A stretch of DNA of 64,000 nucleotides from Streptomyces acidiscabies (GTDB lineage Bacteria; Actinomycetota; Actinomycetes; Streptomycetales; Streptomycetaceae). Below the pieces are notes generated by a model. It worked only from the letters and a program-made list of their open reading frames with translations. It did no database searches and was not told the origin of the DNA. Positions 1 to 8,346 of this stretch are shown here, one piece after another. How positions within the stretch are numbered: position 1 is the first letter of the stretch; every line of letters begins with the position of its first letter. The translations under genes and the position numbers were made by a program. The stretch is from NCBI RefSeq assembly GCF_020010905.1, contig NZ_JAGJBY010000001.1, positions 2,562,001 through 2,626,000 on the forward strand. Direction: 5' to 3'.

Positions 1-323
1 AGGGCCTGGTCCGCGTCGGGGGCGAACGGCTTCTCGCACAGCACGTGCTTGCCCGCCTCCAGGGCCCGTACGGACCACTCGACATGGAGGTCGGGCGGCA
101 GCGGCAGATAGACCGCGTCGATGTCGTCGCGGGCCAGCAGCGCTTCGTACCCGGTCACCGCCGCACAGCCGAACTCGGCGGCGAACCGGGCCGCCCTGGC
201 GCCGTCGCGGCTGGCGACGGCGGCAAGGCGGACGAGCGGCTGGTGCGCCAGGGACGGCAGCATCCGGCGCCGGGCGATGTCGGCGCAGCCGAGGACCCCG
301 ATCCGCAGCGGACGGCGGGTCAC
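1..323 (-). CDS. NDP-hexose 3-ketoreductase (Gfo/Idh/MocA family), 3' end cut by window edge
   Basis: Translating the reverse strand from a GTG at 323 gives an open frame of about 107 residues that runs off the left edge. It starts with a Rossmann stretch (RIGVLGCADIARRRMLPSLA) and reaches HVLCEKPF, the hallmark EKP of the Gfo/Idh/MocA family. The GTG overlaps the stop of the 2,3-dehydratase upstream, so the two are translationally coupled. In 2-deoxysugar pathways this family reduces the 3-keto group left by the 2,3-dehydratase (TylC1/OleW type). That pairing makes an NDP-hexose 3-ketoreductase the best call. Only the N-terminal third is visible. Confidence 0.85.
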   Translation of the reverse strand, partial: MTRRPLRIGVLGCADIARRRMLPSLAHQPLVRLAAVASRDGARAARFAAEFGCAAVTGYEALLARDDIDAVYLPLPPDLHVEWSVRALEAGKHVLCEKPFAPDADQA

Positions 324-1708
324 CAGGTGGTGTGCAGCATCGCGAGCAGGCTGCGGGCCTCGACGTTCAGGTAGTTGCTGTGCCGCAGCAGTTCCGTCAG
401 CTGCCGTACGGTCAGCCACCGGAACTCCTCCGGCACGTCGAGCGGGAAGTCGTCGCCTACGTCGATGATCTGATGGCGCGTCTGGGCATGGTGGAACCGG
501 CCGCCCTCCTCCGACTGCACGGCGTCGTAGCGCACCGACCTCGGGTCGGCGTCCTGCACCAGGTCGAGGAAGCGCGGGCGTGCCGTCTCCGGCAGGCCGA
601 CGAGGTTGGCGGGTGTGCACTGCACGGTCGGGGCGAGTTCCACCGCGTCGCGGGACCCGGCCGCCAGCCTGGCCTGCATGAGGACGTGGAGGACCCCCTT
701 GATGGACCGCACCACGAAGGCGACCCGCCCCTGTCCCACCGGCGCGAACATCGGCTGGGTCCAGTGGGACACCTCGCGGCTGCCCGCGGTCACGTCCATG
801 GCCACGATCTCGAAGTACCGGCCCTCCTCGTGGGCGATCCGGTCCGGGAACCTGCGCCACTGCCCGAGCGAGCCCAGGGCCGTGGTGCGCCGTACGAACA
901 GCCGTCTGGCCTTGGACTCGGTGATCCAGCCGAGGATGTCGTCCAGCGTGTGCAGCGACTGCTCGTCCCCGGTCAGCGAACTCAGCAGCGCCCGGCGGTA
1001 GCCGTCGCTCTCCTCGGCGAGCCGGGCACCCTCGGGGAGGGCGAAGGGGACGCAGGACAGCACGGTGCGGGTGTCCATGTTCACGGTGTTGTCCTGCCGC
1101 AGCAGGCGGTGCAGCTGGTCGGTCGTCACCCAGCGGAAGTTCTCCAGGACCGGGACGTCCCCGGTCACCTCGACCACGACGTTCCGGTTCCCCTTGCACA
1201 GGAACCACGAGCACTGTTCGGACTGGATGGAGTCGGCGAGCACCCGGCGCGGACCCGTGAAGTACTCCAGGTACGGGGTGTGCTTGCCGCCGTGCACCCG
1301 CGTGTAGTTGCTGCGGGTGGCCTGCACGGTCGGCGAGAGCTGGATGGTGTTGATGTTGCCCGGTTCCATCTTCGCCTGGAGCAGGCAGTGCGCCACCCCG
1401 TCGATGGTCTTCACCAGGATGCCCAGCAGGCCGATCTCCGGCTGGTTGATGATGGGCTGCGTCCAGGAGGCGTGCACCGAGTGGTCGGTCGTCACGTCCA
1501 GGCCCTCGACCCGGAAGAACCGGCCGCTGTCGTGGGCCAGGTTCCCGCCGTCCTCCTCGAAGTGCCAGGCGGACAGGTCGCCGAAGTCGATCCGGCGGGT
1601 CGCGAAGTGGTGGGCGTCCTGCTGTTCCCGCAGCCATGCGGACAGGCCGTGGTCGGCCTCCGTGGCGGGGGTGCGGGACGTGACGGTGAAACCCCGGCCG
1701 GCCCTCAT
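320..1708 (-). CDS. NDP-hexose 2,3-dehydratase
   Basis: A 462-residue protein, the usual size for the TylX3/OleV/SimB3 family. These enzymes remove the C2 hydroxyl of NDP-4-keto-6-deoxyglucose to start 2,6-dideoxysugar synthesis. The sequence is an internal duplication: SHWTQP-like and VQxTxxN-like blocks occur near residues 80-140 (SWTQPIINQPEIG, LSPTVQATRSN) and again near 315-375 (HWTQPMFAP, LAPTVQCTPAN), as expected of the family. Its stop overlaps the GTG of the 3-ketoreductase, and its own start overlaps the end of the CerJ-like gene, so these genes form one leftward operon. It indicates that the product carries at least one 2-deoxysugar. Confidence 0.93.
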   Translation of the reverse strand: MRAGRGFTVTSRTPATEADHGLSAWLREQQDAHHFATRRIDFGDLSAWHFEEDGGNLAHDSGRFFRVEGLDVTTDHSVHASWTQPIINQPEIGLLGILVKTIDGVAHCLLQAKMEPGNINTIQLSPTVQATRSNYTRVHGGKHTPYLEYFTGPRRVLADSIQSEQCSWFLCKGNRNVVVEVTGDVPVLENFRWVTTDQLHRLLRQDNTVNMDTRTVLSCVPFALPEGARLAEESDGYRRALLSSLTGDEQSLHTLDDILGWITESKARRLFVRRTTALGSLGQWRRFPDRIAHEEGRYFEIVAMDVTAGSREVSHWTQPMFAPVGQGRVAFVVRSIKGVLHVLMQARLAAGSRDAVELAPTVQCTPANLVGLPETARPRFLDLVQDADPRSVRYDAVQSEEGGRFHHAQTRHQIIDVGDDFPLDVPEEFRWLTVRQLTELLRHSNYLNVEARSLLAMLHTTW

Positions 1709-2742
1709 CCGACGGCCAGGGCGGGCCAGGACGGGACCTCCACGATCTCCAGGACCACGCAGACCGTCGCGAAACCGGCCGACGCCCCGCAGAGCAGCAC
1801 ATGGTCACCCGGTGCCAGCTCGCCGCCGAGCAGCAGGTGTTCCAGCGCCACGGCCTGGTCGCTGCACCCCAGGTGGCCCACCGTCCGGCCGAACTCCCAG
1901 GACGACTGCTCCATGGACAGCCCGATCCGGGACAGGAAGAAGTCGACGATGAACCCGGCCATGTTGTGGTAGACGGCCCGCGTGATGTCGGCCGCCTTGA
2001 GACCGGCCTCGGCGATCGCCCGCTCGGCGAGTTCGGTGTTGAGCGCGGCCATCAGCTCCGCCGCCTCCCGGTCCGCCATGTGCTCGGTGACCGAGGCGTG
2101 CCGGGTGCGCAGGTCCACGAAGCCACGCGGGCCCGGCGGATGCAGTGGCTCGTCACCCCGGTTCATCCGCTCCAGCTGCGGCACGGTGCCCGAGGTGATG
2201 GACCGGATGCGGGCGAAGCCGCCGGCCGTACCGAGGACCATCGCGCTGCCCGCGTCGCCGGGGAGGTAGACGTCGGACGGCCAGCGCTCCAGCCAGGGCC
2301 CCATGTGGTCGGCCGCGGTGAGCAGGACCGAACCGTGCTTCTGGGCGCCGGTCAGCTGTCCGACGGCCAGCTCCATCGCGCTCAGCATCCCCGAGCAGCC
2401 CGTGCGCAGCTCGATCACACCGGCGTTGCCGCCGCCGAGTTCGCGCAGGATGTAGCCGGGCAGGGACCAGCCGTCGGGGCCCGGCTGGAAGACGCTGGAG
2501 TGGATCACCGAATCCAGCTCCGCCGAGCCGATACCGGCCCGCTCCAGGGCCGTGGCGGCGGCGGCGGTCGCCATGTGCGCGGGGGAGAGGTCGCCGCCGG
2601 CGACCAAGGTCCCGGTCAGCCCCATGAACTCCAGGTCGCCGGCCTCGTACAGGCCCTGGTCGACCGCCTGTCGCGTACTCATGCGCGGCGGCAGGCAGCT
2701 GCCGACCGAGCGCACGTACACCTCGGATGTGATTTCCACCAT
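1705..2742 (-). CDS. KASIII-like O-acyltransferase (CerJ-type)
   Basis: A 345-residue thiolase-fold protein. I start at ATG 2742, preceded by GGGAG; the open frame continues upstream but without family similarity. Cys116 sits in ELRTGCSG, His259 in VYHNMA, and the usual Asn motif (GNTG) is replaced by GHLGCSD with Asp295. Canonical KASIII enzymes use Cys-His-Asn. CerJ of cervimycin biosynthesis uses Cys-His-Asp and transfers malonyl units to sugar hydroxyls rather than making C-C bonds, and the His-Asp spacing here is close to the one I recall for CerJ. The gene lies directly upstream of two deoxysugar genes. I infer acylation of a sugar or aglycone hydroxyl. An unusual priming KASIII (DpsC-like) is the alternative. 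Confidence 0.75.
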   Translation of the reverse strand: MVEITSEVYVRSVGSCLPPRMSTRQAVDQGLYEAGDLEFMGLTGTLVAGGDLSPAHMATAAAATALERAGIGSAELDSVIHSSVFQPGPDGWSLPGYILRELGGGNAGVIELRTGCSGMLSAMELAVGQLTGAQKHGSVLLTAADHMGPWLERWPSDVYLPGDAGSAMVLGTAGGFARIRSITSGTVPQLERMNRGDEPLHPPGPRGFVDLRTRHASVTEHMADREAAELMAALNTELAERAIAEAGLKAADITRAVYHNMAGFIVDFFLSRIGLSMEQSSWEFGRTVGHLGCSDQAVALEHLLLGGELAPGDHVLLCGASAGFATVCVVLEIVEVPSWPALAVG

Positions 2743-2911
2743 CGACTCCCGTCGCGTCACCGGATCGCTGACCTCACGGGACGCAGCCTCGCGCGGCGGA
2801 CTCGACGCTTCTTCGATTCCCTGTCTCGCTGCCCGGGCCCTCTTCAACGCCGCTCCAGGGGACCTCAAACGGCGGGGGCCAGGCTGGTGCGCGTCGACGA
2901 AAGGAATAGCC

Positions 2912-3913
2912 ATGGTGACCGACGCCACTGACATCACCCGGTTGAACACCGCCTACGCGGAGGCGAGGATCCTGCACAGCGCGGTGGAGGTCGGCGTGTT
3001 CGAACTGCTCGCCGAGGGCCCGCGCAGCGCGGCGGAGATCTGCGCCGGGTGCGGCCTGCACCCGAGGCTCGTCCAGGACTTCCTCAACGCGCTCGTCGCG
3101 CAGGGGCTGCTCGTGCGCGACGGGGAGTCCTACGCCGACAGCACCGTGGCCCGGGAGGTGCTCGTCCCCGGCGGACAGCTGTTCCTCGGCGGGCGGGTGA
3201 AGGCCGCCGCCCAGCGGCACTACCACACCTGGGGCAAGCTCACCGAGGCCCTGCGCGACGGCGCGGCCAAGGCGAAGATGGGCCTCGACGCCATGGAGCG
3301 CCTCTACTCCGACCCGGTCACGGCCCGGGCGTTCTTCAGCCACATGGACGCCAACAACGCCGTGGTGGCACCGCAGTTGGCCGCGCGGGTCGACTGGTCG
3401 GGGTACCGCTCGTTCGTGGACGCGGGCGGGGCCCGGGGCAATGTGGCGGCGGAACTCGTCCTGGCCCACCCGCATCTCGAAGGCCACGTCATGGATCTCG
3501 CGCAGGCCGAGCCGCTCTTCGACGAGCTGATGGCCGAGCGGGGCACCACCGGCCGCGTGACCTTCCACCCCGGGGACTTCTTCACCGACGCCCTGCCCCC
3601 GGCGGACGTCATCGTCTTCGGGCACGTCCTGCACGACTGGTCGGCCGAGCAGCGCCAGGACCTGGTGAACCGGGCCTTCCAGGTGCTGCCCGCCGGCGGC
3701 GCCCTCGTCGTCTACGACCAGATGCTCGACGAGGAGGCCCCCGACCTGCGCAGTCTGATCGGCAGCCTGAACGTGGCCCTGCTCAGCGAGGGCGGCTCGG
3801 AGTACACGGTCGCGGAGTTCCGGGCCTGGGCGGAGAAGGCCGGTTTCCGCTTCGGCCACGCCCAGCGCCTGCCCCGGGGGAACGACACGATCGCGGTCGC
3901 GCACAAGGACTAG
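2912..3913 (+). CDS. SAM-dependent O-methyltransferase
   Basis: A 333-residue protein of the plant-type/hydroxyneurosporene O-methyltransferase family (Methyltransf_2), common in aromatic polyketide clusters. An N-terminal winged-helix dimerisation domain (about 1-95) is followed by SAM motif I, VDAGGARGN, near residue 168 and the post-motif FGHVLHDWS near 234. ATG 2912 follows AAAGGAA with good spacing. Motif I has GGARG where GGGxG is usual, a tolerated variant. It is divergent from the CerJ-like gene and ends in a strong hairpin shared with the convergent KASIII gene. The acceptor is unknown. Confidence 0.85.
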   Translation: MVTDATDITRLNTAYAEARILHSAVEVGVFELLAEGPRSAAEICAGCGLHPRLVQDFLNALVAQGLLVRDGESYADSTVAREVLVPGGQLFLGGRVKAAAQRHYHTWGKLTEALRDGAAKAKMGLDAMERLYSDPVTARAFFSHMDANNAVVAPQLAARVDWSGYRSFVDAGGARGNVAAELVLAHPHLEGHVMDLAQAEPLFDELMAERGTTGRVTFHPGDFFTDALPPADVIVFGHVLHDWSAEQRQDLVNRAFQVLPAGGALVVYDQMLDEEAPDLRSLIGSLNVALLSEGGSEYTVAEFRAWAEKAGFRFGHAQRLPRGNDTIAVAHKD

Positions 3914-3920
3914 AGAACGC

Positions 3921-3978
3921 CGGCGGGCGCGGTTCTTGGTCCGGTACACCCGTACCGGACCAAGAACCGCGCCCGCCG
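3921..3978. terminator. 27-bp perfect inverted repeat between convergent genes
   Basis: A perfect 27-bp stem (3921-3947 pairs with 3952-3978) closes a 4-nt loop. It lies between the stop of the methyltransferase and the stop of the convergent KASIII gene. A stem this long, with no required U-tract, is typical of bidirectional terminators in Streptomyces. Confidence 0.8.
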
Positions 3979-3983
3979 TGGCG

Positions 3984-4970
3984 TCAGTACCAGGTGAGGA
4001 GCACGGCTCCGGCCGTCATGCCCCCGCCGACCGCGGCGAACACGATCCGCTCGCCGCGTTCCAGCGGGCGCTGCCGGTGGGAGTGGCACAGGGTCAGCGG
4101 CAGGGCGGCGGCGCCCGTGTTGCCGAAGTGCGGGGCGCTGAGCGGGACGCGTGCCATGTCGACGCCCAACTGAGCCGCCACCGCCTCGACCAGCCTGCTG
4201 TTGCCCTGGTGGACGATGAACCGGTCGATGTCGTCCGCCGTGTAGCCGCAGGCGCCGAGCACGTCGTCGATGGCCTTGGGGATGCTGTGCAGCGCGTAGT
4301 CGCGCACGGGACGGCCCTGCATCCGGAAGAGATGGCGCCCGGCGGCGCGCGAGGCGTCGTCGGCGCGCTCGCGGGTGCCGCCGGCGACGACCTCGACGAG
4401 TTCCTCGGAGTCTCCGTCGGCGATCAGGCTGGTCGCGTGGATGCCGTAGCCGTCCGGCACCTCGCCGAGCAGCACGGCTCCGGCCCCGTCGCCGAAGAGG
4501 GCGACGGTTCTGCGGTCGGACCGGTCCATGATCGTCGAGTACATGTCCACCCCGACGACGAGCGCGGTGCCGCTGCCCGCGTCGCGCGACAGCATCGCGT
4601 CGGCGATGCTCAGCGCGTACACGAAGCCCGCGCAGACGGCGTTGAGGTCGAAGGCCGGTGCGGTGGTCCGCACGCGCAGCAGGTTGTGCAGGCGTACGGC
4701 GGTGGAGGGCTGCGGCTGGTCGGGGGTGGAGGTGGCCAGGATCGTGAGGCCCACCTCGTCGAGCGTGCGGGGCGAGTCGGCGAACAGGTTCTGCACGGCC
4801 TGCGCGGCGAGCTCGGAGGTGGTCACCCCCGGTGCCGCGTAACGCCGGTGCTGGATGCCCGTGCGCTCGGTGATCCACGCGTCGGTGGCTCCGGTCCACG
4901 TGGTGATCTGGGCGTTGTCGATGACGTGCGCCGGCGTGAAGGCGCCGAGACCTACTATTCCGGTGGGCAA
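3984..4970 (-). CDS. 3-oxoacyl-ACP synthase III (KASIII), canonical triad
   Basis: A 328-residue KASIII with the complete triad: Cys113 in LNAVCAGFVYAL, His254 in VHQGNS and Asn284 in FGNTGAA. The start is a TTG at 4970 preceded by GAGGGAG at good spacing; no better-placed ATG exists. Together with the malonyltransferase-like AT at 19915 it resembles the KASIII/AT pairs that prime type II PKSs with non-acetate starters (ZhuH/ZhuC, DpsC/DpsD). It could prime either the aromatic PKS or the reducing type II PKS at 24662-30136; the sequence does not decide which. Confidence 0.88.
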   Translation of the reverse strand: MPTGIVGLGAFTPAHVIDNAQITTWTGATDAWITERTGIQHRRYAAPGVTTSELAAQAVQNLFADSPRTLDEVGLTILATSTPDQPQPSTAVRLHNLLRVRTTAPAFDLNAVCAGFVYALSIADAMLSRDAGSGTALVVGVDMYSTIMDRSDRRTVALFGDGAGAVLLGEVPDGYGIHATSLIADGDSEELVEVVAGGTRERADDASRAAGRHLFRMQGRPVRDYALHSIPKAIDDVLGACGYTADDIDRFIVHQGNSRLVEAVAAQLGVDMARVPLSAPHFGNTGAAALPLTLCHSHRQRPLERGERIVFAAVGGGMTAGAVLLTWY

Positions 4971-5050
4971 GGCTGACTCCCTCGTGAGAGTGACAGCCTT
5001 GTTGATACCGGCCCCGGCTCAAGGCCGGGGAGAGCGCCGATGGAGCCACC

Positions 5051-5680
5051 TCACGCGAGGCTCTTCTCCAGCAGACCGAAGGCACGTTCCGCCTCGGCCG
5101 CGCACTGGGCGTGGACGGCCGCGGGGTCGGCGCCGACCAGCATGCGTTCGACGTTGCGGACGATCAGCGTGCGCTGCACCGAGATGATCAGGCTGGCCAG
5201 CGCGCTCGGCACGATGGCGTCCGCCGGTTCACCGAGGGCCTCGGCGAGGGCCTCCGCGAGGACGACCTCGCTGTCGGTCCACTGCTCCAGGAGCCGCAGT
5301 TTCAGGCTGGGCGTCGACATGACCATGCCCTGGAAGGCGAGGAACTCGTCGTAGTCGGCGAGCCCGGTGATGGGGTCGCGCTCCTCCAGCCCGGTCAGGA
5401 AGTGCCGGCGCAGGGCCGCCACGGGCGACTCGCCCGGCTGCCGGGTCCGCACCACCCGGGCCGGCTCGCTCTTGTGGTCCCGGATCGGGAAGAGGACGAG
5501 GTCCTCCTTGGCCGGGAAGTAGTTGAAGACGGTCTTCTTCGACACCTCGGCGGCGTCCGCGACATCGGCGACCGAGACGTCGGCGAAGCCCCGCTCCAGG
5601 AAGAGGGCGAGTGCCGTGTTCGCGATGTGCTCCGCCGTCCGCAGCTTCTTGCGCTCCCGGAGTCCCAGCTGATCCGTCAT
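5051..5680 (-). CDS. TetR-family transcriptional regulator
   Basis: A 209-residue TetR protein. The N-terminal HTH (about 10-60) carries the classic VADVADAAEVSKKTVFNYFPAKEDLV signature, in pieces visible as VSVADVADAAEVS and TVFNYFPAKEDL. The C-terminal ligand-binding domain is variable. It is divergent from the exporter gene across a 92-bp gap, the usual layout for a repressor controlling the efflux pump that exports the cluster's product. Confidence 0.92.
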   Translation of the reverse strand: MTDQLGLRERKKLRTAEHIANTALALFLERGFADVSVADVADAAEVSKKTVFNYFPAKEDLVLFPIRDHKSEPARVVRTRQPGESPVAALRRHFLTGLEERDPITGLADYDEFLAFQGMVMSTPSLKLRLLEQWTDSEVVLAEALAEALGEPADAIVPSALASLIISVQRTLIVRNVERMLVGADPAAVHAQCAAEAERAFGLLEKSLA

Positions 5681-5772
5681 GTACAGATCCTAACAAGCAC
5701 CTTCCCCCGGGAGCATAGTTACGACGTCTATAAAACTTGCCTCGACGTAAAAGTACCCCTAGTGTAATTTCC
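5681..5772. promoter_or_regulatory. Divergent regulator/exporter promoter region
   Basis: The 92 bp between the TetR gene and the MFS gene are markedly AT-richer than their surroundings. They contain two copies of CGACGT (in TACGACGTC and TCGACGTAA), which may mark a TetR operator. The exporter ATG at 5773 has no Shine-Dalgarno sequence, so its mRNA may be leaderless. Promoter elements are inferred, not shown. Confidence 0.45.
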
Positions 5773-7398
5773 ATGACTGATACCACCCAGGGCATGTACG
5801 CACCCGTGTACGACGGCCCGGATCTGCTCATGTCGACGACGAAGGTCAAGCTGGTCGCCGCCTCGTGCATCGTCGTCCTGCTGCTGGCCATCCTCGACAT
5901 CAACATCGTGTCCGCCGTGGCGTGGAAGATGGTGGACGATCTCGACCCGGTGCACGGGATCAGCCGGCTCCCCTGGCTGACCTCCTGCTACGCCCTGGCG
6001 GACTGCATCGTCGTACCGCTGTACGGAAAGCTCGCCGACGAGTACGGCACCAAGCCGCTCATGGTCTTCGGCCTCGGCGTCTTCACCCTCGGCTCGTTGC
6101 TCTGCGGACTCGCGCAGAACATGACCGAGCTGATCGTGTTCCGCACCATCCAGGGGCTCGGCGCGGGCGGGCTCACCGCCATCACGCTCGTGGTCACCGG
6201 CATCCTCTTCAACGACCAGGAGGAGGACGCGGAAGGGCCCATCAAACCGTCCAACGCGGTCGGCATCGGCGCCTCGGTGATGTTCGGCCTCGGCCTGGCG
6301 CTGGGCCCGACCCTCGGCGGCCTCATCTCCGACAGCCTGAACTGGCGCTGGGTCTTCCTGCTGAACCTGCCGATCCTGGTCGCGGCCTTCCTCGTCATCG
6401 TCTTCGCGCTGAAGATGCCCACCAACCCGGTACGCCGCAAGGTGGACTTCCTCGGCGCCGCCCTGCTCGGCGGCTTCGGCGCCTGCGCGCTGCTCGTGGC
6501 GGAGTGGGGCGGCACCCAGTACGCCTGGGGCTCCGGCATGATCGTCTCGCTCGCCGTCGGCGCGGGCGTCCTGCTCGCGGCGTTCGTCTGGCGCCAGCTC
6601 ACCGCGCCCGAACCGCTGGTGTCGCTGGCCCTGATGCGCAACTCGGTGTTCCGGGCCATGATGCCGATGTCGCTCATCGCGGGCGTCGGCGTGGCCGGCG
6701 GCCTCCTCTACGTCAGCGGCTACCTCCAGGTCGGGCGCGGACTGAGCACGGCACGGTCCGGACTCCTGATCGTGTGCATGGCGGTCGGCATCCTCGCGTC
6801 GATCCCGGTGGCCAAGCTCATCGTCACGCTGTTCGGCAAGTTCAAGTACCTGCTCGTCGCCGCGGGCGTGTTCCAGGCCGTGGTCCTGGTCCTCTTCGGC
6901 TGGCTCACCCCGGACACCAGCTACTGGCTGGTCGGCGCGGGCTGCTTCGTCCTCGGCATCGGCATGGGGCAGTCCCTGGGCCTCGGGCTCCAGTACATGC
7001 AGAGCTCGGTGTCCAAGGAGGACCTCGGCGTCGCCACCAGCTCCCTGCGCTTCTGCCAGCAGCTCGGTGCCACCGCCGGGTTCGCGCTCTACAGCACCAT
7101 CGTGGCGCGCTACCTCGACTCCCACCTCAGCAGCGCCGCCGGAGCGGCGAACGTCAACGGCAACCTGGACGTCAGCGCGCTGGCGAAACTCCCGGCCGAG
7201 CAGCACCACGCGGCCGTCAGCGTCTTCATCGACGCCACCAACGTGGTGTTCGTGGTCTCCGGTGTCGTCTCCCTGCTGGCCGGCCTGGTGGCCCTGGTCA
7301 TCCGCGAGCAGCGGTACCGGAAGACCGAGGAGGACACCTCCCCGGCCCCGGTAGGGCACCCCCGCACCGGCGACCGCTCGTCGGCCGAGCTCAGCTGA
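5773..7398 (+). CDS. MFS drug exporter, DHA2 (14-TM) family
   Basis: A 541-residue membrane protein with about 14 hydrophobic segments. Motif A is present after TM2 (YGKLADEYGTKP) and motif C in TM5 (LGLALGPTLGG), the antiporter signature of drug/H+ exporters. I use ATG 5773; a TTG 12 codons upstream is in frame but gives a non-hydrophobic leader. It is probably the self-resistance/export pump for the cluster product, controlled by the divergent TetR. Confidence 0.9.
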   Translation: MTDTTQGMYAPVYDGPDLLMSTTKVKLVAASCIVVLLLAILDINIVSAVAWKMVDDLDPVHGISRLPWLTSCYALADCIVVPLYGKLADEYGTKPLMVFGLGVFTLGSLLCGLAQNMTELIVFRTIQGLGAGGLTAITLVVTGILFNDQEEDAEGPIKPSNAVGIGASVMFGLGLALGPTLGGLISDSLNWRWVFLLNLPILVAAFLVIVFALKMPTNPVRRKVDFLGAALLGGFGACALLVAEWGGTQYAWGSGMIVSLAVGAGVLLAAFVWRQLTAPEPLVSLALMRNSVFRAMMPMSLIAGVGVAGGLLYVSGYLQVGRGLSTARSGLLIVCMAVGILASIPVAKLIVTLFGKFKYLLVAAGVFQAVVLVLFGWLTPDTSYWLVGAGCFVLGIGMGQSLGLGLQYMQSSVSKEDLGVATSSLRFCQQLGATAGFALYSTIVARYLDSHLSSAAGAANVNGNLDVSALAKLPAEQHHAAVSVFIDATNVVFVVSGVVSLLAGLVALVIREQRYRKTEEDTSPAPVGHPRTGDRSSAELS

Positions 7399-8245
7399 CG
7401 AGAGCCTCGCGGGCCTGCGCGAGCAACTCGTACTGCGTACGCCAGTCGCCGCCGAACGGAACCAGCACCAACTGCCGTACCCCCGCGTCGAGATAGCGGG
7501 CGAGCCGCCCGGCGAGTTCGGACGGCTCGCCCGCCACAGCCGTCGCGGCGGCCCGCTCCGGGGTCAGGCCCAGCCGAGCGGTCAGGAACCCGGCGAGGTC
7601 GTCGGCCCGGCCCCCCGCCGCCACGATCACCAGGCAGCCGGTCTGCGGCACCTCCCGCCCGTACTCCCGCGCGTACGACCCGAGCCGCCCGGCGGCGCCC
7701 CGGATCTCCTCGGGCGGCGTCGCCGCAGCCAGCCAGCCGTCCCCATGACGACCGGCGCGGCGCAGCGCCGCATCCGACCCGCCACCGATCCACACGGGCG
7801 GCATCCCGGCCTCGGGCAGCAACTGGGGCTCCCCCTTCCCCGCCAGCAGATCCGGCAGCGCTGCCAGGGCCCGGTCCGTCCTGGCCCCCCGCTCCGCCAC
7901 CGGCACCCCGGCCGCCGCCCACTCCAGCGGGGTGTCACCGCCTGCCCCGACACCGAGCACCAGGCGCCCCCGCGACAGGGTCTGGAGCGAGCCGATCTGT
8001 TTGGCGGCCCAGGCCGGATGGCGCAGCGCGAGTTGCAGGACGCCGAAGCCGAGCCGTACCCGCTCGGTCACCGCCGCCGCCGCGGCCAGCGCGACCGTGC
8101 TCTCCAGGATCGGCCTGCCGTCGGCCAGATGGTCACCCACCCACACCGAGTCGAATCCGGCCCGCTCCGCCGTGCGGGCGGCCTCGACCACGTCGGGGAC
8201 GTCCTCTCCCGTGGTCGGCAACGACACACCTATGTCCAGTCTCAT
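7391..8245 (-). CDS. Luciferase-like (LLM) F420-dependent oxidoreductase
   Basis: A 284-residue TIM-barrel oxidoreductase. The N-terminus MRLDIGVSLPTT, the GFDSVWVGDHL block near 35 and the LSRGRLVLGVGAGG block near 95 are typical of F420-dependent luciferase-like enzymes in actinomycetes. I start at ATG 8245, where family similarity begins; the frame extends 22 codons further without it. The stop overlaps the end of the exporter gene by 8 bp. In aromatic polyketide clusters such enzymes reduce or oxidise quinone/enone positions; the substrate here is unknown. Confidence 0.85.
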   Translation of the reverse strand: MRLDIGVSLPTTGEDVPDVVEAARTAERAGFDSVWVGDHLADGRPILESTVALAAAAAVTERVRLGFGVLQLALRHPAWAAKQIGSLQTLSRGRLVLGVGAGGDTPLEWAAAGVPVAERGARTDRALAALPDLLAGKGEPQLLPEAGMPPVWIGGGSDAALRRAGRHGDGWLAAATPPEEIRGAAGRLGSYAREYGREVPQTGCLVIVAAGGRADDLAGFLTARLGLTPERAAATAVAGEPSELAGRLARYLDAGVRQLVLVPFGGDWRTQYELLAQAREALVS

Positions 8246-8346
8246 GCGCGCCAGCCTGGTCAGCGGTCCTTGAGCCGGAGTCCAGTCGGCATTGAAGCCG
8301 CCCTCCCACACTGACGGCCCCGGCAGCGAGTGGTGAGGGAGACGAC

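Noticed and set aside
332..1972. Long open frame on the + strand opposite the 2,3-dehydratase
   Set aside because: It is low-complexity Arg/Gly/His-rich shadow coding caused by high GC; the minus strand has clear family motifs.
5728..7359. 543-codon open frame antisense to the exporter
   Set aside because: Composition is unnatural (very rich in Glu, Asp, Gly and Arg with no domains) and it mirrors a clear 14-TM transporter.
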